Notes: generated by a model from the sequence alone, not told the origin. A stretch of DNA of 64,000 bases from Meconema thalassinum (GCA_946902985.2 OX336388.2:1503770545-1503834544), one strand, 5' to 3'. Shown: positions 11,640 through 23,319, numbered from the stretch's first letter. Numbers and translations: made by a program.

Positions 11640-12020
11640 ATTGGGACATAACTATGCCGATCACGGGACCCCAGCTGAGTGCGGCATTGCTTCTACTTAC
11701 TTGTGCCAGGCTCCTCTATTGCATATTTCCTATCGACCTTCCTTGATGAGCAATTGTTGTCTTCCAACTTTGAAGGTATCCGGGGTCTAGTGAGTCTTTC
11801 ATTTTCCCGCCTTTATTGGTCCTTTCTCATTTTATTTCCTGAATCCTCACTCGTCGAGACCTCTTGTTATTTATTATTCATACCTCCTGCCTACTGTAAG
11901 AGGCTCTAAACGAGTCAGGTTGTGTGTAGCCCCACCACGGATGGTGCATGCTGGTTAGTGCTACAGCCTCAACGGCTCGGGAGTTGGTAGCCCCCAGGGA
12001 TTCCTGAGCTGTGTGTGTTC
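11640..12020. repeat. Probable interspersed repeat (3' end of an unknown element)
   Basis: A pyrimidine-rich stretch containing ttgtgccaggctcctc, gtctttcattttcccgcc and a following section cagcctcaacggctcggg. It resembles a very common insect dispersed repeat that I remember only loosely. No coding potential. I base this on resemblance, not on a second copy in the window. Confidence 0.3.
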
Positions 12021-12350
12021 TACCTCTTTTTTAGCCTATTTTCATCTTATGAAGAGAGGACTGTTAAGTAAGTACAAACATGTGGCTTCCTAAATCCTGA
12101 GAAACACAAAAACATCATGGTGGCCAAGTGATTTTCAAATATTAAATATAATGTTTCTGGTGATCTAATCACTCCAGTGCAATGAAACTTGGCTCAGCGA
12201 ATCTTTATTCAGGGTTTAGTTTAGAAACATCTAAGTTAATGGTGTTCAATTATTTTCAAAAATTCAAAATTTTAAAACTTTATTTATTTCTCATGCGATT
12301 GAAAAGATGATTCGAATGATGGGCTATGATACCAATCATTATTTAATACA

Positions 12351-13176
12351 GAGCTTTCCAAACTTTATCTCATGGCGACACCCTATTAGCACACATAATT
12401 CTACAAGACACCCATTTAATTATTTTAACTATAAACTACTCTAACAAAGGAAATTCATTTTAAAGAAATTTAAATTGTTCATAGTATATATATGATTTTC
12501 CAAGTATAATTGGCTATATTAAACACCTTTCTCTTAGATTCAAAACTTGTACCTTGATGTTCCAATTCAATGACTGCTATGGGCTTGGCGATCATTACAA
12601 ATCTGCTTTATATCGGGTCGGATGCAGGACAAATTCACACGAATTTCCTCATCTAACATTGTCAAACTTCCTTTTAACTGTTTTTGTACTAGCCATAAAG
12701 AACAAACGCACTTTCCCGCGGAATTTGTCGTAGAAAACTGCAACAAAACGATGAGGGCTCTTTTACTCAGGTAAGGAGAATTTGTTGAATATAAATCCAG
12801 AAGCTGTCTAATTCTTACTCTTGATAATTAAGTTTTAAAGTCTGGTTTTTTTAAGTTCCGCCAGTTCCTCCTCTTCGATAGGTTGAAGTTCACAAGAGCT
12901 GGAGGGTGCAAAAGGATTTCTTATCCAGTCGTATTGGTTTACATTTATTGTTGGAAAATGAACCAGTGGCTGCATTTTGTCACTAATTGGACAAACTGAA
13001 GGAAAGCAGTTGATAATCTCGCTGTGTGTGATACGTACCAAGTTGGTCGAGTGAAGAGTTAAAAATATAAATCGATAGATAGCGCCAACATACATCATTG
13101 AGAACACATAGTTATAGTGCCATCTTAGGATGTTACAGGACAGATTGTCTCCTTCAATCGTACTTCCTCGCTCCAT
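12351..13176 (-). pseudogene. hAT transposase C-terminus (ZBED5/Buster-like) with one terminal inverted repeat
   Basis: On the minus strand, 13176-12835 ends in YDWIRNPF followed by LQPIEEEELAELKKTR. A shifted frame (about 12800-12560) continues with ALIVLLQFSTT and TMLDEEIRVNLS. These match the hAT dimerisation region of the ZBED5/SCAND3-type lineage (RNPF, LxELK, LLQFSTxYxCE, ExRVxLS). At 12351-12385, cagagctttccaaactttat followed by ggcgacaccc is a typical hAT end of the CAGnGnTTCCCAAACTTT type. The catalytic core and other end are missing, probably lost when the neighbouring non-LTR element landed. Not functional. Confidence 0.65.
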
Positions 13177-13289
13177 ACAAACAATTCAACAATACCCAAT
13201 CCAGCCGTTACCCATTGTTAAGTAACAATCCCACCTTCTTACCTTCCCAGTCAAGCAACTCCTTCGCCCTCGAGTTATAATTCAAGTTG

Positions 13290-14630
13290 TACTCATCCCT
13301 CCTCCCTATCAAGCAGCCATTTAATTCAATTCAAATTTATCTGCTCACCCATCATCACAGCTCCAACTGTTTAATCTGGTAACTTTGAATGACTGATATT
13401 TTTGTTTATTTTTCTTTTCACTTCCACGATCTGCCAAGAGCATTTGATCCCCCCCCCCCCCTCATTTAGCTTCACATACATCATCCAATCACGCAACATG
13501 AACTCTACTTGACAACAACATCCTCATGCTATATCCTACCGCTTCCCATGTCCCTCTCAATACATTCAGACAGGCCATCTGCCAAACACTTGCTCCACTC
13601 TTTGACATAGTAGCCTGTATTGAGGAAACAGTCCAGCACTATGTCCAAGTTATTCCCAATAGTAATGAACACTTCGACACCGTAAATGATGCTCTGGAGA
13701 AGCACCCTGATAATCTCCGAAGAATGTGCATCAATCCTGATCCAGACTACACAGATTCTGACTCAGTTACACTCAGGATTCCTGCTCTGAAACAGAGGAT
13801 ACTCCTGAGATTGTACAGGAAGAGTCCACGCAAACAGTCCCGGTAACTAGCGATCACTGAACTCAAAACTCTAAGGCTCTTATTCAATCTCGTAACAAGC
13901 CTAGGGGGAAGAATAAGAGTATTCAGACCACATTGGATCAGCCCACACAACTTGACACAAGCCCTATCGCCACTGACACTACAGCAGACGCTATTCATTC
14001 AGACAGCGCTGCTACACCTGTGCCCTCAGCGTCCCCTCCCGTTTCACCTTCACCTATACCGGTGTCGCGACGCCCATCTACCAGACAACGCTCCGCTATC
14101 ATAATCCAATGCTACCGCTGTCAAAGATTACATCACGCTGCACATGAGTGCAAATATGACGCTAGGTGCAACCGCTGTGGTGGCCCTCATCGTCATAGCG
14201 AATGTACAAAAACCAGGGACTCTCCCACGTGTGTAAACTGTGATGGAGGCCATGCCGCCTCCTATTCAGGATGTAAAACATCAAGGAGGCGCTAAAACAA
14301 CAACACCGACAACGGCAGCGCTCAATCACGTCCAGAAACATTCCCTCTCTTCTCTCCATGCCCATCTCCCCTCCAAGCCCACTTACATTCAATAACTCTG
14401 CCCTCACAAGCTTCCTACACATCCTCCAACAGCTAATTACCTGTAATTAGTTCCCCCACACTCTAGGTACTCATTCACAACCCCTCTTGCCCCGCTGTTC
14501 CGCTGCGCATCTGCTCGGAGGGTCGGCCTCGGCCGACCCCTTCCGGGATGGTGCTTAGTGGGCCACGGGCCCTCTGCACGATGCCTCTGGCATGTAGATA
14601 AATGACCTTACTCTTCTTCTTCTTGTCTTT
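13290..14630 (+). pseudogene. Non-LTR retrotransposon ORF1 (Gag-like, zinc knuckles) fragment
   Basis: Two open stretches (13526-13846 and 13933-14295) in different frames. The second carries a Pro/Ser-rich linker and a cluster of CCHC-like knuckles (CYRCQRLHHAAHEC, CNRCGGPHRHSEC, CVNCDGGHAASYSGC), as in ORF1 of Jockey/R1-type elements. A C/T-rich leader (13290-13525) precedes it. After the stop a GC-rich patch (14510-14590) and a cttcttcttctt run look like a 3' tail. No endonuclease or RT follows, so most of ORF2 is deleted. Confidence 0.7.
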
Positions 14631-14639
14631 ACAACAACT

Positions 14640-15940
14640 AAGTACGACACGAGCTCAGGCTCATCCTGATTGTATATGCTAGCTGCATTCCATTTCTCCT
14701 TAACCTACCCATTTCCTAAATCCCTACTCCTTCCCACCACCTTTCCCTCAGGTCATATTCTGGCCAATTAATGACTCCATTGAACCATAACCCTCATCCT
14801 AAACTATTAAGCTAAATAGAAACCAGTCCCAACTTTTGATACAGCACTAAAGGCCCCATAGATGGGTTGAGAGGCTACAATTGCAGGCAACAAAGACTGC
14901 TTGGGTTCAGGCAGGCAGGTTTGGATGTTAGTAGCAAGTTTGTGCTTACTAACATCTCGATCACGCGACTAATACGCTGAACGATAGGAAGCAAGTTCAC
15001 TATTTTCTCACAGGTTCTTTAGTAGTTTTCTATCCTGAATTTTTAAGTACGACGAATCTCACGCCACCCTGTTAGGAAAGCACTGAAGATAATGACGTTA
15101 GACACTGCAGCTTACGTTTCGTAAATCATAGAAGCCGTGCATTTGATTTCTCTAAAAATTAATTACAGTGGTTCGTTAAGAAAGATTTCATCTCGCGGGA
15201 GGTGTCTTATTCACCGATATTGAAAGCTATATATACTAGCACATAACGTTTCATTGTAATGGTGTTGGTGAAGACAGACGTCTTGAACCAAAACCTATTT
15301 AGTATATCACAAGGAAAATAAATAGGCAGGAGAGTTTCAATGGAAAAGACCAGTGGGATATACGAAAATAGACTGTTTACTTCTTCGCGGAACTGCTTGT
15401 TTCCAGTGACTTTGGGGAGGGCGCTCTCTTCCCTTTCCTACCTGCCATCTATGGCACCACTTTCTTTCAAGTTCCTTAATCCCCACTCTTCTATGATTAA
15501 AGCATTTATTTTCCCTGTCATTAACTTTCCTTATTCCTATTTAACATGGATATCTCCGATTATTGTGGACAAAAAACCAACGCGGTTACTATGGTAGCAA
15601 ACGTTCGTAATCTAGGCCTAGTTCAGTACAGTTATGCATATGTTGTTATAAGAACATCTTAGTTACTGTTATTGAAAGTTAGTACGCCTATCCGTAGCGA
15701 GATAGCACGAAATCTTAGTGTTGGATTAAAAGTACGGTAACTTAAGTTCCTAAAAGCCATAAGAATTTTAAATTTTTGCTTCATTTTAAATTTTAATAAA
15801 AATCAGCGCTAACAAACAGTCCCTAAAATTATTACTAAATTAAAATTTCTAAGAAAGTGTTATTTTAAGTGCTAGGCCTATGTATGGTTACAAAGGCAAC
15901 TAGGTTATCAAAATGGGCTATTACCATGAATTGCATAAAA
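14640..15940. other. Non-coding, nothing recognised
   Basis: No ORF of coding character and no repeat unit found. The small ORF at 15340-15597 has no family resemblance. Confidence 0.5.
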
Positions 15941-15953
15941 TGTTGCCTGATAA

Positions 15954-15995
15954 TTATAATAATAATAGTAATAATAATAATAATAATGATAATAC
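15954..15995. repeat. (AAT)n microsatellite
   Basis: Interrupted aat/aag triplet run. A shorter (aat)n run lies at 16320-16338. No gene is recognised between 16000 and 17250. Confidence 0.8.
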
Positions 15996-17369
15996 AAAGT
16001 CAGAAAATGAAGGAGATATGGGTTAGGAAAAAGACTCTTAAGAACATGAAACCAATCCCAAAATAATCAAGGTGAAAACCATTTTGGTTAACCTACGTAG
16101 TCCATAGTTGGCTCATTCGAAGAAACAAGAAAAGAAGAAGAACAATGATAGTCTAATATTATATTCATTAAGAATAATTTAAAGTCCCCTACTGATAGAA
16201 AAGCGATATGTAGGAAAATATAAATATTGTTGAGTAGACATCAAATAAACTACATCAAATATTAGTATAGGTATGTTCTCATTCCTGAGCGTAATATTAG
16301 AGAAAATATTCCCTTTGATTAATAATAATAATAATAATAGTTACATACGCGTGATTCGATGTTGCTCAGTGTAGCGGAGGAATTTTAACGTTTTTGTTCA
16401 CATCTTCTTCTAGTATGTAAGTTAGATATACGCCAGTAGTTGTAGCAGTAATAACTATCATTTCAATTCCATTTTATTTTCACTATCACCCATACTGTAA
16501 TGGGTAGTGACCTAGATGTTTTGCCCCATAAAACAACAATCACTACTACCGAAGTGTTTCAACAGAGAACTTAGTGCCTGTTGAAAGGTCTAACTGCTGG
16601 AGTCGCAGTTAACACTGTCTCTGTGACGTAACACGTAGACTTCCGTCTTTCAATTTTAGGTTCTTGGCTCTAATGCCGGGAATTTGATGACTGAAGTGGA
16701 TGTTTTGAGAAAATGAAAGCCAATTTATCAGTCCAGGGTTTATTGATGTCGAAGCTCAGGATGTTTCTGTTTATATTGCAAGGAGAAGAAACCACTCTTC
16801 CAGCTTAACAGAGCATCCGACATCAAGTACAGTGGAGCTGGAGAGGGGGGAGGAAACTGCAACCCACACAACTGTTAGCTGATTTCTATTCCTCTCTCGC
16901 CACATTGTGCATAAAACCAGCCTCATTACTTACGACTTACACAGTGATTCATTTGACTCCCTACAAGAGTCGTAACTTAAAAATGCGACAAGGAAATAAA
17001 TCCTCGGGACGGGTAAAGTAATTCATGCAAGGAAAGAAACATAAGAGCAAGTGCCGTAGCTAAGTACTAGAATTTGTTGTCGACTCGTGCCATAGAGTAG
17101 CGAAATAACTCTTGAACAACGAGCAACAATATCATACAAAGAATGACTATCTCATTATAGAAAACTGATGACCGCCATGCATTTGATGGACCACAAAGTG
17201 CAATGCGTCACGTCAGCAAATGAGATCTGAGAGTGGAAGTAAGTTTTCACACAGAAGCGAGGACATTTTTCATCGGTTATAAGAATTGCGGTGAATTTGC
17301 GTTGGAAGGAAAAAATTGAAATATGTTGTTATTCGATTCTCAAAAGATATTCCGAAGCATTATTGTGCT

Positions 17370-17600
17370 TCAGGCAACTTCCTCCATGAGTCCGCCATTA
17401 AACGAATGAAATGTCCTGCGATGTCGCCGGACATGAACTGTATCGAATATGTCTGAGGTATGCTGAAGCGTGCTATTGCTCAGCGTTCACGCCCTCCCAT
17501 AACCCGCCAAGTCACAACACGAAGACTGTGATACAGAGTGGCTGGTGCGAAATAACGTTCCCTTCAGCAATGGAATGCTCAAAATTCAAATTTTTGATTT
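17370..17600 (+). pseudogene. Tc1-like transposase C-terminal fragment
   Basis: The frame reads CPAMSPDMNCIEYV, a stop in place of Trp, then GMLKRAIAQRSRPP and, after another break, LQQWNA. This is the Tc1 third-acid region (SPDxNPIExVWDxL, RQRSRPP, EEWNxI). The Glu of IEYV would be the third catalytic residue. Only the C-terminus survives. Confidence 0.75.
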
Positions 17601-17607
17601 GATTAAA

Positions 17608-17815
17608 ATCAATAAACCACATCGAAAGAATTTCACAAATGACTATATCATGTCAACACATGGTCATACCGTATTGCGTCTTCCTTCGTACCACCCTGAT
17701 TTAAATCCAGAATAGCTTATCTGGGAAATAATAAACAGTGGGTAGCTGGAAACAATACTATACTTCAGTTAGATGACGTGAAATAATTTTTAGAAGAGTG
17801 AGTAAGTGCGATTGG
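17608..17815 (+). pseudogene. Second DDE transposase C-terminal fragment
   Basis: The reading GHTVLRLPSYHPDLNPE, a stop, then LIWEIINSG, followed by a Leu/Asp-rich tail, fits the DDE_3-like motif LRLPPYHPDLNPIELIWGxxK. It differs from the adjacent Tc1 scrap, so two unrelated transposase tails abut here. The catalytic Glu lies at the damaged site. Confidence 0.65.
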
Positions 17816-17837
17816 TGTTCCAACCGCATTGTGGTGT

Positions 17838-18165
17838 AGTGGCTAGCATTCTTAGCATACTGAATGCTCTAAGAAGGTTGTATCGCAATATTGAAACACA
17901 CTATATTAATAAATATTGCTTCCTTAAAATAAAACTGAGAGCGAAGTACATGTTTGAGTCTAATACTTGGACTCAAGGTGTTCACGAAGCTTCATACAGA
18001 CCGTAAGAGCTCTTTGTCTCGGGGCCACTTGTCGCGCAAGTCACGTCGCCCATAGGGCTGGACGTTAAACCGGAGTTGCTTTACGTGTCCGGGCTGAAGG
18101 GCTCTGGTCTTCAATTACTTCTCCCAGGACGAGCAAACAGCAGTCAAACGTCTTGTTTGTAGAGC
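17838..18165 (+). mobile_element. Decayed SINE-like sequence
   Basis: tggtgtagtggctagcattc resembles a tRNA-type A box as seen in the clearer SINEs of this window. The B box position (ggttgtatcgcaat) is degraded. The body 18000-18165 has a SINE-like GC content with no coding sense. Weak call. Confidence 0.3.
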
Positions 18166-18309
18166 AAGAGTAGACTTGTTTTTTATATTCATGTCTTGTC
18201 ACGTGGAATCAACTAGACGTACTGTATTTTGAACCATTTTACGTAATGAGGTTGTCGTAACATAGGGGAGTTTTCCTTGTGGGTGCCAAGGACCAATAAG
18301 TGGGCAGGG

Positions 18310-18395
18310 ACGAATATACAGTATGATAATAGTGATGATAATAAGAAAATAATGATAATTATAATAATAATACAATAATAATAATAATAATCCAT
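18310..18395. repeat. (ATA/ATG)n microsatellite
   Basis: A run of aat/gat triplets. It generates two long overlapping minus-strand ORFs rich in Tyr/Ile that are not genes. Confidence 0.8.
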
Positions 18396-18404
18396 AGAAG
18401 GAGA

Positions 18405-19115
18405 GAAGGAACGATGCAAGCTTGAGTTGTGGAATAAAGGGGTGAACCTCAATTCCCCTGCCTTTGCAGATGACCTGGATATCTTTGGGAATAGTGGCCA
18501 ATCAGCGAGTACTGTACAAGAGCCAACATCCTTCGTGAAAGAGCTATGAAGAGGCCCTGCAGATCTCCTTCGGAAATACAAAATGTATGACACACATCAA
18601 ATCATGGACAGAACAGGAGGAAAGATAGCAAAAGTAAAGAGATTAAAGCACAGTATCTTGGTGAGATAATCCAAGAGCATCATCAGAAGAAAGCAGATAT
18701 TTGGAGCGATTTTTACCCTACTGACGCTATGATAGACAGAGTCAGTTGCCAAATACGAATTGTGTCATCTTGTTACCCGATATGCGGTACATGGTTTTCA
18801 CCATAGAGTTTTCCGCACATTACAGTTTCACTCACTTAACCTAAACTGTGTTTGTTCTCTCTCCAGAGAAAACATGTGAGTGTGATCACCTTGCTACTTG
18901 CATGAAGAGGAATAAGTCCTTGAAGGAAATTTGTAGTGACTAGTTATGTAGTTATAGTTCTTATTTTCTTTGCTTTTTCCATTGGATGTAATAAATATAT
19001 TATTATAAATATATTATTATAATCCAGTTAGAAAAGGAGGCAATCAAGGCAAGATTCAGGAAGATGGAATTAGCATACCAATAAGCACGCTACCGAACAA
19101 CGCTGTATAGCACAT
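18405..19115 (+). pseudogene. RTE-like non-LTR reverse transcriptase fragment in two pieces
   Basis: 18440-18500 reads NSPAFADDLDIFGNSG, which contains the RT catalytic F-A-D-D box. Downstream KYKMYDTH, GGKIAKVKRLKHSILV follow the usual order of this retroelement type (KTKYM, GKIxRVxxFKYLGEI). The next piece, after about 240 bp of foreign AT-rich sequence, reads EKEAIKARFRKMELAYQ at 19028-19080. Multiple stops. A foldback DNA transposon begins 37 bp later. Confidence 0.6.
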
Positions 19116-19153
19116 TTTTTGACAAATTGAGTTTATGGCCAAACAATGATGTA

Positions 19154-20059
19154 CAGGGTAGTCGAGAAGTCCCTTTACGTTTTATAGTATAGGGCAATAA
19201 ATTTAGACATGTATTATGAATATTTATTATTAACATTATTTACATATTGTTGAGATAACAATTTCCCGCTGTGAGCCGAGTCTCGCACTGGACACGTTCA
19301 CTTCGGTTAGCGTGGGAAAGTCGTGTCACGTGTCACGTGTTCGCTGCGTTGCTCACTGCGCAGTTAGCTGGCTTCAGTCGAAAGAGTTCAACAATGACGG
19401 TTACAAGTGTGATTTCGTGAGCTACGAGAAATCACACACTCATAAGAGAATAAAACGTTTTTTCGATCATCTGCATGCGGGAAGCGTGCGAGCAGCATTT
19501 CACATGCATGCACACCTTGCTCCAAGTCACGATCTTACAACTCGTTCACTGAGGATGGCCGAAAACATGAACGTTTCAAGTCTTTGCGCGTATACGAGTC
19601 GCAGGCCTTCCGCTACGTGGTGCATCGAGAACACTTCCCGTCACAAAGGATTTCTTCTCCCACGCGAATAACGTTGATCGTGATGGCGGTGGTTTTACAA
19701 ACCTCACAGCGAAGTCCTTCAAAATGTCTGACATTGTCTTCTTCGTATTCTGACGTTCGTGAACCCAAACAGAAGCCACCAAACGCTCCTCAATAGTGAA
19801 AACACTTGTATCCGTCATGGTTGAACACTTTCGACTGAAGGCAGCTAACTGCGCAGTGAGCTACGCAGCGAACCACGTGACACGTGACACGACTTTCCCA
19901 CGCTAACCGAAGTGAACGTGTCAAGTGCGAGACTCGGCTCACGGCGGGAAATTGTTATTTCAACAATATGTAAATAATGTTAATAATAAATATTTATAAT
20001 ACATGTCTAAATTTATTGCCCTATGCTATAACATGTAAAGGGACTTCTCGACCACCCTG
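19154..20059. mobile_element. 906-bp foldback mariner/Tc1-type element with about 258-bp inverted arms
   Basis: The ends are cagggtagtcgagaagtccc on the left and the inverted equivalent on the right, each bordered by TA (19152-19153 and 20060-20061), the Tc1/mariner target. The arms 19154-19412 and 19801-20059 are inverted repeats with scattered mismatches. Both include a 5' leader and a start codon followed by the same first codons, so both ends derive from the same 5' end of a parent transposon. The centre has only a short transposase piece. It would depend on a transposase supplied in trans. Confidence 0.85.
19576..19818 (-). pseudogene. Transposase N-terminal HTH fragment (DUF4817-like)
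   Basis: About 80 codons starting at the ATG inside the right arm. FTIEERLVASVWVHERQNTK, FVKPPPSRSTLFAWEKKF-like (here EKKSF) and GSVLDAPRSGRPATR match the helix-turn-helix N-terminus common in insect mariner/Tc-type transposases (ending in the GRPR-like linker). The catalytic domain is absent. Confidence 0.7.
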
Positions 20060-20436
20060 TATGAGGAATTCCTCGCTTGCTGACGTGGAAAGCAAGGCCA
20101 AATTACATTTTGAAGCACCTTGTTCTAGGCTATAAGTTTGGCGCCAGGCGGAGAACTGCTGTACAGCACAATGGTGTGTACAACATGGCGAGCGCAGGAG
20201 CTGTTGTGTTGAGACCTAGTAGTGTAAATCGATTGAACAGATCATGAAAACGTAAAGGAAACGTGAGTGTGTAGGATATTAATCGCAAGAAGTTGAGGTT
20301 CAGGGAAAGACGTATGTAAGTCGATGTGGGAAGAATATCCCTGCTAAACAGCCTCCAACCAGGTAAGTGGAACAACGCTGTGGGGTACTCTCATAGTTAT
20401 GTGGTCAATGCAAAGCCAGGTTGGTGAGTGTGTGTT

Positions 20437-20735
20437 ATTGTTGTTGATTTATTTTGGAAACCTGAGACATCGCTGTCATGTAGCCCCATGTACTTGGTGT
20501 GTGAAATTGGTCTAATAACCTGTGTTATTGTGGTGACTGTATTAGTGTGTAGTGGAAATTCAGATGAGGATTGGGAAGGTGGTGGGTGTGGCTGGCATTC
20601 GCCCGGAGTAGAAGTGGGAAACCACGGAAAATCACTTCCAGGATGGCTGAACTGGGAATCGAACCCACCTCTTCTCAAAATTTGCCTCCCGATGTTGAGT
20701 GTACCCCGTTCCAGCCCTCAGACCTGAATTAAATT
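20437..20735 (-). mobile_element. tRNA-derived SINE, minus strand
   Basis: On the minus strand a B-box-like tgggttcgattccc (near 20657-20670) is followed by the body ggttttccgtggtttccca-type core (here ttttccgtggtttcccac) and a tail reaching the conserved catgtagccccatgtactt section. The same core occurs at 41700-42085, 43120-43555 and 56049-56369. Confidence 0.75.
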
Positions 20736-20795
20736 TCTTGGCCTTTTGAGGGGTCCATATTTGTACTAGATAACAATAACAAATGGAAATTATAG

Positions 20796-21305
20796 GCTCA
20801 TAAAATGCTTAGAGAAGTACCTACAACGTTGTCTGAGGAGGATCCTTATAATCATCTGGCAAGATCGACGAACAAACATCTGTGTCCTGGATGACACTAG
20901 CACTACCAGCGTAGAGGTTATGATCTTGAAACGTCAATTGAGGAGGACTGGTCATGCCATTCGCATGCCGGATACTCGCCTTCCTAAACCAATTATGTAT
21001 GCTCAACTAACAAGTGGCAAGCGGCATCAGGGAGAACCGAGGAAGAGATTCAAGGATGCTCGATTAACATCCCAAATTGGGAGACCACAGCAGCTGACCG
21101 TCTGGCATGGCATCGACTCGTCCACAATGGTGCTCTACGTTTCGAGCAGAACCGTCGGAGTTCTGAGGCTCTGAAGCGAATCGCTCTTAAAGAACGGGAG
21201 TCTATGAAAGATTCAACCCTCAGCACCTAGGTGATGATAAAACTTGCCACCAGTGTGGAAGAGTTTGTGGCTCGAGGATTGGTCACCTGAGAACCTACCA
21301 ATGAA
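20796..21305 (+). pseudogene. Non-LTR reverse transcriptase C-terminus with terminal C2H2 finger
   Basis: The frame reads LEKYLQRCLRRILIIIWQDR, MILKRQLRRTGHAIRMPDTR, QLTSGKRHQGEPRKRFKD, then after frameshifts RIALKERESMKDSTLST and TCHQCGRVCGSRIGHLRTYQ before the stop. This is the well-known tail of an insect/animal non-LTR RT in which the protein ends in a single C2H2 zinc finger. The catalytic RT domain is missing: a 5'-truncated copy. Confidence 0.85.
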
Positions 21306-21384
21306 TGATTTGGACGACAACTTTATACTCGTTCGCGAGTGATAGCCAATGATGATAATGATGAGATGGAATAAATGCATTCTC

Positions 21385-21745
21385 TGTGTAATGTCCCGCG
21401 GCGTAGCCGAGCTCGTTAAATCGTGCACCACGGCCACGAAGGCAGTTGCATCAAGTCCGGAGATCGCAGCTTTGTATCCCGGCGCTAATAGCCTCTATCA
21501 GCGCCGGGAAACAAAGCTGCGATCTCCGGAGTTTCGTTCTGACACACTCCTTCCAGGCAAATGCAGGATAGTACACCACTTCAAGTCCCAGAGCACCTAC
21601 CTCATCCTTGTCCCTAATACAGTACACACACTACTACAGTTACCACATAAATACAGGTTATTAGACAAGTACAAAACACACCCAACTACAAGATGCTGAT
21701 GACCTAGATGACCCAACCTCCTAAAATGTATCAACAACAACAAAT
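21385..21745 (+). mobile_element. SINE (family with ccgcggcgtagccg head), carrying an internal hairpin
   Basis: The head cccgcggcgtagccgagc is like the copy at 25562. The tail has ctacagttaccac, ttattagacaagta and gatgctgatgacctagatga, then a caacaacaaca end. The B-box area is replaced by a 75-bp near-perfect palindrome (separate entry). Confidence 0.75.
21456..21530. repeat. 75-bp near-perfect palindrome inside a SINE
   Basis: tccggagatcgcagctttgt at the left is exactly inverted at the right end, with tcccggcgct/agcgccggga inside. The loop is about 13 nt. Only a few central mismatches. Confidence 0.9.
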
Positions 21746-21869
21746 CTCTGTGTAATGGAATAGATTAGAAAATGATTCCTGGCATTATTGTTCACGTATG
21801 TTATGTCTGCTATGGAGCAACGCTGTAAGAACAGTCACATACAGCGTTATTCCACCATATTGAGACATC

Positions 21870-22385
21870 AAACAGGTATTGCACAGTTGGTAGCATGCTG
21901 AGCTTCCATGCCCAAGATCGCGGGTTCAAATCCGGCCGAAGTCGTCGGATTTTTAAGAGCGTTAAAATCCTTCAGTATGCCTTCCTTCGGAGGGGAAGTA
22001 AAGCCAGCGGTCCCATATCGTAGATTTATGGCATGCTAAAGAACCTTCCATTAATTACACCTCTGTGAAGCTAAATTGAATAGGTTAAGAATGTAAACAA
22101 CGCTCTTAGGTTCCTACGTTCGTTGCCAAGAGCCGACTGCGGTGACGTCTGGTAGCTAAGTTCTGGACTAGTAGTCGTCGACGGTGGCATTTGACGGTGA
22201 AAGTAGGAACTACTTGAAAATTGATCGTCTGCAGTGCTTACTTGAATTAAAACAGATACACACACTACTACAGTCATTACAATTAACACCAGTTATCAGA
22301 CAGATTCTACACACACCCAAAGTACACGGGGCTACATGACCGCGTTGTCGCAGCCCCTAAACTTAAGAACCAACCAACCAAACCG
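21870..22385 (+). mobile_element. Long composite SINE
   Basis: tRNA-like head: A box ttggtagcatgctgagc, B box gcgggttcaaatccgg. The body has gtcgtcggatttttaagagc and gccttccttcggaggggaag, and it ends in gcagcccctaaacttaagaa then ccaaccaacca. Copies occur at 42163-42535 (plus) and 44005-44390 (minus). The final section is the reverse complement of the ggggctgcgac section at 41710 and 44025, so tails are shared between SINE families. Confidence 0.8.
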
Positions 22386-22639
22386 GTATTGCACAGGCTT
22401 TGGAGTGGCATTATGCCATTTTGAGGCTGAACATGGTTTGTTATTCACCAATAATTATGCTGAATAATTTTAAAGTCGAACATTAATGTATATGCGATGA
22501 AGAAATGCTTCTCTTTGTTCCTGTACATTTTGATAAATGCCCCAAACAGCGTTGTTCAGTGGCGTGCTTCAATAATGAAAGATGTGTAAAACAAGAGGTC
22601 GCTAAGCAGTAGAACAAAACTAAGGCACTATAACAGTGT

Positions 22640-23215
22640 GATCAAGCTGACGAGACTTTGGATTTAACAAGCAGAGGATTGCTGGAATAACTGGAAAAGA
22701 AAGAAAGATTCTGGAACCTTGATATGTGGATGGACAACGGACATTGAGACCCAACAGAGAGTTAGTTATACAAAGAAACTGAGGGAATTATATAGTCGAT
22801 GAAGAGAAGACGAATACAATTCTATGGACATCTCCTGCGCATGAATCAAGGAAGACTGACTTGAAAATTACTTACCTATTTGAGGGGAAAAAAGATTTCC
22901 CAGGTGGTTTCTGGAGATACATACTGATATGGGGACAATGAGCATCAGTCAGGAAGATGTCCAAGACAGGTATCACTTTAGACAATTAGTTTCGGATTTC
23001 AGAGATTTCCAAGGAGAAGGAGAAAATAAATCTTCAAATGTGGTCTTTTCAGAGGAAAGAAGGAAGGAGGTGAGCCACCGAATGAAGCTGTAATGGCTGA
23101 AGATAAAAGCTAGTGGAGAGGAAAGATTTTCGAAGATACCGTAGACTAGTTGAAAATTACGTGGTCCATAGTGGCTCATATTGAAAAGGAGAAGCAAAAG
23201 AAAGAAGAATATTAA
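22640..23215 (+). pseudogene. Non-LTR (RTE-like) reverse transcriptase C-terminal fragment
   Basis: The frame reads MKRRRIQFYGHLLRMNQGRL, then FLEIHTDMGTMSISQEDVQD, RYHFRQLVSDFRDFQGEGEN and SEERRKEVSHRMK, matching the basic tail of this RT type (RRIRFYGHIxRMxxxRL, DRxxFRxxV, ERRKExSxRMKxYW). Internal stops. Same family type as 26093-26691. Confidence 0.65.
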
Positions 23216-23319
23216 TATTTCATTTCGGCGTTGTCCAGATTAGGAATCTGAATAAGCTCAAGAACTGTGTTACGGAATGTACCAAAGTCAATACACCCTC
23301 AACACTCTGTTGAAGTCAG

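Noticed and set aside
18199..18593. Tyr/Ile-rich minus ORFs of 100 and 126 codons
   Set aside because: Generated by the triplet microsatellite at 18310-18395.
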